A stretch of 62,916 nucleotides of DNA from Mesostigma viride (Eukaryota > Streptophyta > Mesostigmatophyceae > Mesostigmatales > Mesostigmataceae): contig RPFO01000022.1 in assembly GCA_009746045.1 (NCBI GenBank), positions 2,730,541-2,793,456 on the forward strand. Direction: 5' to 3'. The notes below the pieces were generated by a model that searched no databases, was not told the origin of the DNA, and was given only the letters and a program-made list of their open reading frames with translations. Positions 26,670-35,818 of the stretch are shown here, one piece after another (positions within the stretch are counted from its first letter, which is position 1; each line of letters begins with the position of its first letter). The position numbers and the translations under genes are program-made.

Positions 26670-28043
26670 ATGAGCAAACGCCCATCGACGCAACGCAGCC
26701 TGACGGCTGCGCTCGGCAATGAAAATACGTCTGCAGCTTCGCCATCAGGTCCGGCAGGCGGCAGTGACACTAACCGCGCACTAGTAGTCGCCCAGCACCC
26801 TCCCGGGCTCCCCGCCTCGCCTTCAGCCTCTCCCGAGCCCAAACGCAGCCGCCCAACCGAACCTAGCTGGTCTGAGTACGACTTTGACGTTGACGAGTTA
26901 TTTTCCACCTTCGACGTCAACAGACACGGCTATTTCGACAGGGCACCTATCCGGATCCTGGAGCTTTTGTTTTATGGGTCGTATGCCTCCATTTTCGACC
27001 TGTGCCAGTGCCTCCAACGCCATAAATGCTTCCGCAGCCAGTCTGACGGCCAGTTCCAGCCTCGTGCACCTGACCTGTCTGGCTGGACGCGACCGCGCCT
27101 TCAGCTTGCCGCCCTCTTTTCCATCCTTCAGCGCTGTGCCATTGACGTCTGGCGCCCCATCCCCCTGACCGAATCCGCCCTCCTCCTCCACCTCAACGAA
27201 GCCCTCTCACAGCACGTGACGCCCCTAGCTGCAGATGTGGCAGCTGTGAGTCGCACGCTGGCTGCTGAGCTCCCCACCATCCCCACCGCCACCGCCACCC
27301 TCCTCGCCTCCTCCACCGCCACCACCCCCACCTCCGACGCCATCACCGCCCAGCTCCGTGAAATCGACCAGCGTCTTAAAGACAACGCAATCGCCATCGA
27401 GGTCCTGCAGAACACCGCCGGCCTCACCGCCCAGGCGGTGAAGGACATTGCCGCCAAGCCAGCCCCTGCTGGCCTGGCCGGCGATGCTCCTCCCATCACG
27501 ACCTGGGCGGACATGCTTAAGCAGCACACCACCTCCACCACCTCCGCCGTCGCAGCACAGCTCCAGCGGCAGACGCTTGACCTCCGCGAGGAGGCCGAGC
27601 TCGCCAAGCGCAGCCTTAACGTCATTGTCAAGAATCTCAAGATGGAGGAAGGTGAGAATTCCGAGAAGCTTGCACGTGCTTTTGAGAGAGAAATCCTTGA
27701 TCGCATGGGCCTTACTGGTGAGGTCGAGCTGGCCGCCCACCGCCTTCCCCGCGCGCGGGGTAAGGCAGGGCCGCCCCCGCTCCTTCTCACCTTTAAGACC
27801 CCGGCGGACAAGATTTCTTTTCTCAGACGCCGCAAGCGGCTCGAGAAGACTCTCTTCACCCTTGATGACGACCTGACCCTGGCGCAGCAACAACGGCGAC
27901 GGGAGCTATGGCCGACCTACCTCCAGCTCCGGCAGACCAAGGCGGGCCAGCCGGTGTACTGGAAGGGGGCGGCCATCTACGTCGGCCACAAGCCCTGGCA
28001 GGCGACCCCCGCGGCCCCAGCGACTCCAGACGCCCCAGCTTAG
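26670..28043 (+). CDS. LINE B ORF1 protein (coiled coil, RRM, C-terminal domain)
   Basis: 457-residue RNA-binding protein of the LINE. Residues 1-75 are Ser/Pro-rich and disordered. A helical middle follows, then about residues 200-315 form a likely coiled-coil trimerisation region (RQTLDLREEAELAKRS). An RRM-like domain at about 315-395 begins NVIVKNLKMEEGENSEKLA, and a basic C-terminal domain has LDDDLTLAQQQRRRELWPTY and AIYVGHKPW. This order matches L1-type ORF1p. The frame is intact. Its closest relative in the window is the protein at 30265-31629, not the ORF1 of LINE A. ORF2 follows after a 110-bp spacer without the ATGA overlap seen in LINE A. Confidence 0.8.
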   Translation: MSKRPSTQRSLTAALGNENTSAASPSGPAGGSDTNRALVVAQHPPGLPASPSASPEPKRSRPTEPSWSEYDFDVDELFSTFDVNRHGYFDRAPIRILELLFYGSYASIFDLCQCLQRHKCFRSQSDGQFQPRAPDLSGWTRPRLQLAALFSILQRCAIDVWRPIPLTESALLLHLNEALSQHVTPLAADVAAVSRTLAAELPTIPTATATLLASSTATTPTSDAITAQLREIDQRLKDNAIAIEVLQNTAGLTAQAVKDIAAKPAPAGLAGDAPPITTWADMLKQHTTSTTSAVAAQLQRQTLDLREEAELAKRSLNVIVKNLKMEEGENSEKLARAFEREILDRMGLTGEVELAAHRLPRARGKAGPPPLLLTFKTPADKISFLRRRKRLEKTLFTLDDDLTLAQQQRRRELWPTYLQLRQTKAGQPVYWKGAAIYVGHKPWQATPAAPATPDAPA

Positions 28044-28152
28044 GGGAATACAGCAGTAGTAGTGTAGAATAGATAGACCGTGGCCATGTACATGTACGCC
28101 TCCTAGAGGCACTATCCCAGCTAAGCCACGCGCTTTATTTAATCATGTACAT

Positions 28153-29259
28153 GTGTGGCTCCGCGGCTTTAGCAGTGGGATCTGCCTAACTCCCCTTCCC
28201 GCCCCTTTGCCTTCGCAGCCCTCGGGCTGTCGGAGAGAGAGCACCGGGTCGGCAGTGAGCCAGGTTCGCCCCGCCTCGCGCGGCCGCCTCCGAAACCTCC
28301 TCAGACTGCACGCATTTCTTATGCGTGCAGACGCAGACTCATTCTACCTGGCCACCCGAGCCAACCGTCGGCGTCGCCTCGACGCGTTGGCAGGAAGAAT
28401 CGAAACGGTGATTGAAAGCATAAGTCCCCAACCTGCCCCCCCTACCCCACCACCTCCACCCCCACCCCCATCACCACCCTGCTCCATCTCCGCCCCCACC
28501 CCCGCCTGCACCCCCCTTTTCGGTCAACGCGCGCCCTTGGTCATCGCCACCTTCAACGCCCGCACGCTCCAGCCCGACGCTGACCGCTGTCACTGCCTGC
28601 GCAGTGACGACTGTCAGTGCCATCGAGTCTCCAATCTTATTGGTTTCTGCATCGACAATAATATCGCCATCCTGGGAATCCAAGAACACAGGCGCACTGC
28701 ATCGGCCCGCGGATCAACTGCCCTTGTTGCTGACGACATCGACGGCTGGCGGTTCTACTACGGAGGCGGCGACGGCACCGGGAACGGGGGCGTCGGTCTC
28801 CTCTGCTCCCCGCTCGCCGTACGCCACATGGGCGAACCCCAGCTGGTCAACGCTCGGCTTCTCGTTGACCAGCTGATGGAGGGCCACTCGACCTACGCCC
28901 TGACGGTGGGCGTTGGTTACGCACCCCACTCCGGCCACCCAGAACAAGACCGCAAGGACTTCTTTGCAGCGCTGGAGAACCTGGCGAACGACATCCCTGG
29001 TCGCAACTACCTCGCTCTGCTGCTGGACGCCAACGCCACGCTACCACCGGGTACTGGCGGATGTCAGCACGCCCCCAACGGTACGGTCTCCAATGCCAAC
29101 ACTGAACTTTTTGCTGATTTGCTTACGACATGCGATTTGGTCACTGCCAACACTCGCTTTCCACATAGTCCAGATGCTTTGGTCACACAGTCACCTCGCC
29201 AACTGGCACTGAACGCTGCATTGACTATGTTGTAATGCGCAAGCGTCATCAAGGATCTC
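28153..29259 (+). pseudogene. LINE B ORF2, endonuclease part before the Ty3/Gypsy insertion
   Basis: Homology to LINE A ORF2 starts abruptly near 28157. The frame has no in-frame ATG at its beginning (the first usable codon is GTG), which supports a recombination junction. APE endonuclease words are VIATFNARTLQPD, IAILGIQEHRR (catalytic Glu), YALTVGVGYAPHSG and LALLLDANAT. A one-base shift near 29190 sends the frame to a stop at 29235. The conserved CIDYVVMRKR word follows in another frame before the insertion at 29260. The RT half is at 42148-44655. Confidence 0.75.
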
Positions 29260-30264
29260 TGTCGCGCGCCGTTCCGATTCGCACGAGTATCGGCTTTACG
29301 CGGGGCCGCCACGCGGCCGGCCCGGGGGACGAGGCGAGGCAGCTATAGGCATTGCGCGTGTGCGAGTTGTTACGCCTTTGGCATTTGGGCCTTACGGGAG
29401 CAACGCATGCGCCGTAGTGCGACGCGCAGCACTGGGAGCACAGCGGTACTGACATGCGTCACCAGGAGGTCAGTGCCAACGCTGGCAAGCAGCACGCACT
29501 GGCTGCTGGACTACAACACGGACCAAGCTAGGCTGCCAGCCTGGCAATTATGCTTTATCGTGCAGGCTGAACATGCACGTGCACGCAAGCTGGCGCGTTA
29601 TTGATCTCGAGAACTGTCCGCTGCAGGTGGATAATGTCGTGCAATATTGGCATTGATATTCGGCAGGCTGGCAAGCCGCTTTTGTGAATGCGACGAGGCA
29701 GTTTTTCTCGTCAGGGCCAGCTAGTTGTCGTACATGCTTGGTTGGTGATATAGTTGTTTGGCAAGCTCAGGGGTCGGCAAGTCGACACTGGAGTGATCTG
29801 CGACAAGGACATTTTGTCGTCTGGGATTTCTGGCCTACCCAGGTTGTCTAGTTGATTTTGTCGTCTAAAGAGAAAGTGCTAGATGATATGTTTCATATGC
29901 GGAACAGGGAGTCGTTGCAGACAACGACTTAGGATTTTGTGTACTTTTAGGTCTTGGTGCTGACCAAAGCCGAGTGCCACGGAGTAGCTTTGGTGTAATT
30001 GAAGCAGTATGGACGACAAAGCGGTTGTCGTCAGGATCAGATACTGAGCGTGGCTACGTGGTAAGGCTGACGCAAGATATTGCGTAAGTGTGAGGCATCC
30101 GTTGGGATAAGTGTGTGTTTCCACCAGGGCGTTGGATGTAGCTCTGTGTGGATCCTTGAACTCTGTCTTGGTCATGGTGGTGCGCTTTTTTGAGACGCAC
30201 CCGCCAGTATAATCGGTTACGGCTGAAACGCAGTATTGCGGAAGTTATCACGTGACAGGCAGCT

Positions 30265-31629
30265 ATGACGACCTCTAAAGCAAAACGGGGTTTGGAAAAG
30301 GAGCTTACCGGCTCCCAGCCCAACCCGCTCGCCATCGTTCTTGCCCAGCCGCCTGGGCTCGCCAACCCACCGCCAGCAGCCCCATCGCCCAGCGCCTCGC
30401 CTGAGCCCAAGAAACCCTGCCACGCTCGCAACTGGAGCAAGTTCCTCCCCGGCGACCGACGCTTCGGCTGGACCGTGTGGCAAGAATTGTCGCCGCAGGA
30501 ATGCATTGAGGTTCTCCAGTTCCTCGAACAGGAGCGGAAGCTCTTCGTGCCCAAGGGGGGGGCGGCTATCGACTACAATGGAGACATGTCCTGGCTCTAT
30601 GCTTTGGACGAAGTACAACAACGCCTGATTATCTTGACCAGCCAATTCCAGAGCCACCTCTCCGACCTCACCCGCACGCTCCGCACCCCAGCCCCCGCAC
30701 AGCCGGCAGCCCCATCGGCTTCCTCCCTCTGCAAGGATGACCTCCGCGCAGTGCTGGAGGAGCACGTGACCCGGCCGCTGGCCGAGCAGCTGACATCGCT
30801 GAACACCACGCTCAACAAGGTCGAGGCCCGGGTCTCCAACGTGGAAACCAAGGTCGTCCACAAGCTCCAACCCCAGTTCACGGCTCTACACACCGCGGAG
30901 CAGGCTTCGGAAAAGCATGCTACACTTGTCTCTCGCCTTAACCAGGTGGAGGGAAAGTGTGGCGTGCTCCTGAAGAAGCTTGAGGCCATCACCGCCCACA
31001 CCGAGGCCCTGGCCACACAGGTCCCCAAGATAGCGGAGCAGACGGCCACCATTGCATCCCAGCCACCCCGGCAGGATGCTGGCGACCTCCCGCCGCTCTC
31101 CTACGCGGACCTGCTGCGGTCAGCGACCGCCTCCACCACCGACGCCATCGCCACAAAGCTCCAGGAGCTGGAGAACCACCGCCAGGCCCAGCAACGGGAG
31201 GTCACCGACCGCGCTCGCCGCGAGTGCCGAGTGGTGCTACGTCGCTTCCCCCAGAAGCCAGGTGAGACGTCAACCTCTCTTGCTGACGAGCTCAAGAACC
31301 AGCTTCTTACCCTCATGGGCCTGGTAGGTGAGGTAGCACTGAGCGGGTGCCACCGCCTTCCCCACTCACGGGACAAGGCGGCTCCCCCACCAGTCCTCCT
31401 CACCTTCCCCTCCCCTGAGGATAAGCAGCGGTTCCTCTCTCGTCGCAAGCGGTTGCACGACCTCACCTGGACGCTGGATGACGACCTCACCCCCGCTCAG
31501 CAACAGCAGCGACGCGACCTGTGGCCGGAATACCTCCGCCATAAGCAGGACCCCCAGAAGCCCAAGGTGTACTGGAGGGGCGGGGACCTGATGATCAACC
31601 ACAAGATGTGGACGCCCCCAGCGGGCTAG
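30265..31629 (+). CDS. ORF1 protein of the half-LINE
   Basis: 454 residues, intact, with ATG at 30265. A Pro/Ser-rich N-terminus is followed by a helical domain with a WTVWQELSPQECIEVLQFLE word. Then comes a long heptad-rich coiled coil at about residues 180-300 (for example LNKVEARVSNVETKV). An RRM-like part follows at about 318-400 (CRVVLRRFPQKPGETSTSLA), then a C-terminal domain with TLDDDLTPAQQQQRRDLWPEY and KVYWRGGDLMINHKMW. The last two domains align well with the ORF1 protein at 26670-28043. No endonuclease or RT follows. The protein may help its own RNA be copied by a LINE ORF2. Confidence 0.8.
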   Translation: MTTSKAKRGLEKELTGSQPNPLAIVLAQPPGLANPPPAAPSPSASPEPKKPCHARNWSKFLPGDRRFGWTVWQELSPQECIEVLQFLEQERKLFVPKGGAAIDYNGDMSWLYALDEVQQRLIILTSQFQSHLSDLTRTLRTPAPAQPAAPSASSLCKDDLRAVLEEHVTRPLAEQLTSLNTTLNKVEARVSNVETKVVHKLQPQFTALHTAEQASEKHATLVSRLNQVEGKCGVLLKKLEAITAHTEALATQVPKIAEQTATIASQPPRQDAGDLPPLSYADLLRSATASTTDAIATKLQELENHRQAQQREVTDRARRECRVVLRRFPQKPGETSTSLADELKNQLLTLMGLVGEVALSGCHRLPHSRDKAAPPPVLLTFPSPEDKQRFLSRRKRLHDLTWTLDDDLTPAQQQQRRDLWPEYLRHKQDPQKPKVYWRGGDLMINHKMWTPPAG

Positions 31630-32127
31630 AATAGCAATAGCCCTAGATTGTAACCCTTGGCGTCACTGCCGCTAAGGCAGCCATGCCTAGACTATTTGCC
31701 TAGCTGTGCCAACACACCTAGTCACGTGCCGCCAACGCACGGTCCACCACCAGCCATAGCCTAGTACAGCCATGCTACGCCCTGGCTATGTTTAGCCAAG
31801 CCATGCCTATAATGGGACCCCCCATGGATGTTGCATTAAGAATTTAGCCATGCTATGCCATGCAGAGAGATGCTCTCTGTCGAGCAGCCATGTCCTAGCT
31901 CTTGTATAGCCATGCTGATCTTCCTCCCTCACAGGCATGCTCCCCCCCTTACCCGGGCATAGCGTGATAGACCATGAGGGTGCAGGTGCCCTGGTGCACC
32001 TAGAGCAAGGGTAGCTTACATTCCCACCCTTGCATGAAGTAGCCTAGGATGTATTAAAAGCCATATGCCCCTTCTCAGGGATATGCGCTACATTGACTCC
32101 CAACGGAGCGATGTTGATAATTAATTA
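31630..32127 (+). other. 3' UTR of the half-LINE
   Basis: Noncoding, with many GCCATGC words, the GCCCCTTCTCAGGGATATG word, the CTCCCAACGGAG hairpin and a short TTAA tail. Truncated copies occur at 16430-16760 and 44746-45080. Confidence 0.6.
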
Positions 32128-32342
32128 ATGGTGGTGCGTGGCAAGTGTGGCCAGCCCTCCTTTCTTTCATCGAGCCCAGCCATTGCTGAAACAGAGCTGC
32201 CAAGTTAGGTAGAGTATTGGTAATAAAAACGTTATTTCATTTGCAACAAAGAACACAGTGTGAAGCCTAACCTAGTCATACCTCACTCTCAGGTCTCACC
32301 TTTTTGAGAAGTGCAGTTGGCACTGGCTTCTCGTCTTATCCA

Positions 32343-32666
32343 CACAGAGCTACACTGAGAGTTGGTAGGTAAGCTTGGTCAAGGCTGAGGCCTCTTCCTG
32401 AATACTAGGAATAGAGGTAAAGCTGGCTGTGCAAGGCTGTCAAGGCAGGCAGCTTGCAAGAAGGTCCTGAAGCAGCATTGGTTTTCAGCTTTCAGGCAAT
32501 TGTTTTCTTTCTCCTTGCCCTTTGCATCTGGTGTGGTGCCAGCAAGTTGAAGGGGCCAAGTGGTGGCCCCTGTGGTGCATACTGATTTTGCACTACGTCT
32601 GCTCACTCTGTAGCCCACTGATTGGTTGCAGAAACGGTGCTCACGAGAGCACAAGCACGAAGCTTG
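32343..32666 (+). other. Leader between repeat A1 and gag
   Basis: About 320 bp of untranslated leader. No obvious tRNA-complementary TGG primer site directly follows A1; the first TGGTAGG-type word is about 20 bp inside. No ORF of note. Confidence 0.5.
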
Positions 32667-35600
32667 ATGGCAGACCAAGATGGTCAACATCAAGGGGGCG
32701 CCAACCCCAACCAAGGCACGGTGGTGGATGGCGCACCGCGGCAGGGTGATGCTGCAGGCACGCAGGCATCCTTGCCAACTGGCGACAACGGCAATGGGCC
32801 ACTCGTCCCACCAGCAGCCTCGGGTTCCGGGATGGGCAATGGGGGGGGGTCGCCGATCGGAGTGGTGGCGTTGGTGGTGGTGGTGGTGACACATCGGTCG
32901 TCAACGGAGGGCTGGGTGGCAGCGCGGCAGGTCCTCAAGATGGAACAGTACTTCCCATCACACCATCATCGCAGATACGGCTCAGCGGGTTGGCAGGCAC
33001 CGGGCTAGCGCCGGGGCCAAGTGCCAGCCAGGGGGTGGGTGCGGATGTGTTGCAGCAGATTTTGCAACATGTAGCACAATCCCAACAACAGATGCAGCAG
33101 CAACAGCTGGCTATGCAGTTGCAGCAGCAGCAGACGGCGCAGTTGGCGGCGCAGATTGCAAGTCTGCACGCGACGTGGACCGCGCAAGCAACGCTGACAC
33201 CAGCGCCGCACCTACCACAGCCGCAAGTGTTGCAGCCGCAGGCGCAAGTTTGGCAGCCCCAAGCGCAGGTGTTGCAGTCGCAGGTGCCTTTAATGTCGCA
33301 GGCACCATCCGTGCAGCCACAGGCGCAAGCGCCACAGATGCAGGCGTCGCGGCAGCATGTGCCTGGGATGCCTAGTGCACAAACTGGGTTTTCTTTTGGC
33401 GTGCCGCATGCGCCGGCACCAACAAACCCAGCGACGCCACGGCTACAAACACCGTGGGTGCGGCCAGGCATCATTCCGGGATTGCAGCGAGGCAGTCCAT
33501 ACACGGTGGAACGAGGCTATGGGCTGGAGCCGAGGTTTGTGGCTACTCTACCAAGGACGCCAAGCATGCCGGTGGGCTACAATGGGTCGCCGATTGAGGG
33601 ATCCAAGGTGGGAATGCCGGTGCAAGCGCAGGTGGAGCTCAAGGACAGGTATACTGCTGACGGTGGGCTTGTTGACATCAACCAAGCCTATTGGAAATAT
33701 AAGACTTGGCTGCACCAGCAGTATATCGTCACGCATAACCAGCTGCCGAAGTCCTTTGAGATGGACAACATCCCAATGTTTTTCTCGGGCAACACGCAAA
33801 AGCTGGTGCAGCGGTGGGTCACAGGCTACCATGAGGTGGCGCTGAAGACGGGAAGATCCGATGTGTGGTACAGGCGCGACCAACAAGGCTTGCCGGACTA
33901 CCAACACGTGGTATTTGACGTCGACCCTGCCGAGGAGCTGTGGGAACTTCTGCGCGCCAAGTACGCCCACTCCTCCACCAAGGCGGAGGCGGAGTGGCAT
34001 GATTTCAAGGTGGGGGACAAGGAGTCGCCTGACGCCACGATGGACCGCCTGGAGGTCTTGCGGGATGAGGTCCCGGCATGGACGGAGGCGGAGGCGTGTG
34101 AGAAGTGGCTCAAGGCGTTGGGTCCAAAAGCTGCCATGATCCCACAACCTAGATTTGGTTGTCACTGGGACCTGGCCCAGCTGTGCACGGAAGTGCATGC
34201 ATTCAACCGGCGACAGGCACGGGGTCTCCCGGACCTAGTGGAGCTGGTACGCCAAGAAGTCGCCCAAGCGCACAAGGGTAACAGGGTGGGTGGCGCGCAA
34301 TCAGGCGGTGGAGGGTCCAGCGGTGGAAGGGGTGGACCAAGCAGCCGGCAGTTTGGGTCGCAGGCGGACAAGCCAGCCAGCGCGGGGGGCGACAACACGG
34401 CCTCCAGCAGCACCGGCCAGGCGACGGCTGACCCGCACAAGGCATGTTGGATCTGCGGGAAGCCAGATCACGTGAAGCGGGCCTGCCCAGCCCAGTGCAA
34501 GAAGGAGCACGCGGCTGGAACGCCCGCCCATGCTCCGGCAGGGTGCAAGTACCCAGTGGTCACCAAGACCGTGCAAGCACATGCAGCGGCCATGGTGGCG
34601 GCCGACAGCACGCCAACAGAGCAGGCAGCTGAGGTATCGGCAGCGCCGGCGTCACCCAGCCAACCGAGTGGGCAGGCGGCGGGGATGGAAGCGTATGACG
34701 CGTATACGCTGGTGGAGCAACCCGACTTGTTCTGGGCTCCTATCCATGCCGTCGAGGTCCAGGCAGCTACCCGAGGCAAGCAGGCACGGGCATTGCCGTC
34801 GTTCCTACCAACCACGGGAAATGGTGAGGGGGGGCCACCCCAGCTTCCTGCATCGTTCCCGGCAGGTTCAACCGGCGGTGAGTCATCGCTGCTGGAGCAC
34901 CCGAACCCCGCCGACGCCGAGCAGCGGCGCAAGCTGCCACCATTCTTGCCAGTGGATGGAGTGATTGATGCTCCCTTGTTTTCTGCCAGGCAAGTGATTG
35001 ATGGCTGCGGGCAGCGGGGCATCACGTTGGTGCACCAAGCAGCTGCGGCACTGCAGCGGTGCGCCGACAGCCTAGACGCACGCACATTGCCGGTGGCGGA
35101 AACTGCGCGGCGGGTCACCATGCCAGTTATGCCGGCAACCCCGGCAGACGTCCCAGCACCAACCATGCCCCGGGAAGCAACCCGCGAGGAGCGGATGTCA
35201 CGGGTGCCGAGGACAGTCACGGTGGCAAAGCACCCTGATGGGTCCCCGGCTATCGCTTTCCAGGCAATCAGCGAGGACGGCACTTGTTGGGGCCCTATGG
35301 TGTGCCCCAGCGCAAAGTCCGTCACCAAGCTGGATGGCGGAGCCGGGCCGCTCGTGATCACCATGGAGCTGGCCAAGATGTGTGGTGCGACCCGTGAGAA
35401 CGGCGGGCTCATAGACAGCACCGTTCTCGTGGAGGGATGGAAAGGGCCAGCGGCGCGACCCGATGCAATGACTTCCATGCTGATCAACGTCATCCTCAAC
35501 CCCACGGACCCAAAGCGGATGGCCTGCGTGGCTGTGCCGGCCTTGGTGGTCGACAGGTGTGGGTATGCAGCCCTTATCGGGATGGACGTCATGTATCGCC

Positions 35601-35803
35601 TCGGGCTCATAATTGACCCTTGGCTGGAGGTTGCGACCTACCGCCGTGATTGGCAGGGGGAGGGGAAGCAAAAGGCGCTTCTTCCCATTCAGTGCAGCAG
35701 CGACCCGGAGCCTAACCCGCAGGGGGTGGTGTCGCTAGACGCGTGTGTGGCTGCAGTGGTGTCGCCCGCCAGCATAGAGGTGGAGCCAGGGGGATGCGGC
35801 TGA
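32667..35803 (+). CDS. Gag-protease polyprotein of the Ty3/Gypsy element, one-base break at a G9 run
   Basis: The ATG at 32667 opens MADQDGQHQGGANPNQ. At the G9 run 32841-32849 the frame breaks; one extra G would lead into VADRSGGVG and the long frame that continues to the TGA at 35801-35803. Features include a Q-rich stretch, a capsid-like middle (PMFFSGNTQKLVQRWVTGYH), and the zinc knuckle CWICGKPDHVKRAC at about 34445-34486 (C-x2-C-x4-H-x4-C). Near the end is a retropepsin-like part: KLDGGAGPLVI (Asp at 35333, with DGG for DTG) and ALIGMDVMYRLGLIIDP. The break could be an assembly error or a real slip site. Pol follows in the same frame after one stop codon. Confidence 0.8.
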
Positions 35804-35818
35804 GAACTGGGGGGGGGC

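Larger units (their letters stand above)
30185..32127 (+). mobile_element. ORF1-only LINE relative (half-LINE) inserted in A1
   Basis: The 1.94-kb insertion is flanked by an 11-bp target duplication, ATGGTGGTGCG, at 30174-30184 and 32128-32138. The intact target site is visible in A2 near 41790. It starts inside the 5' hairpin motif, encodes one ORF1 protein, and ends with a 3' UTR bearing the hairpin CTCCCAACGGAG and an ATTAATTA tail. No ORF2 is present. It must have been mobilised by the reverse transcriptase of another LINE. Confidence 0.85.
29260..32342 (+). repeat. Left repeat A1, interrupted by an ORF1-only LINE
   Basis: A1 matches A2 (40881-42011) from TGTCGCGCGCCG to TTATCCA once 30185-32138 is removed, giving 1129 versus 1131 bp. 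It is the only terminal repeat at the left end; no B copy follows or precedes it here. Confidence 0.88.
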
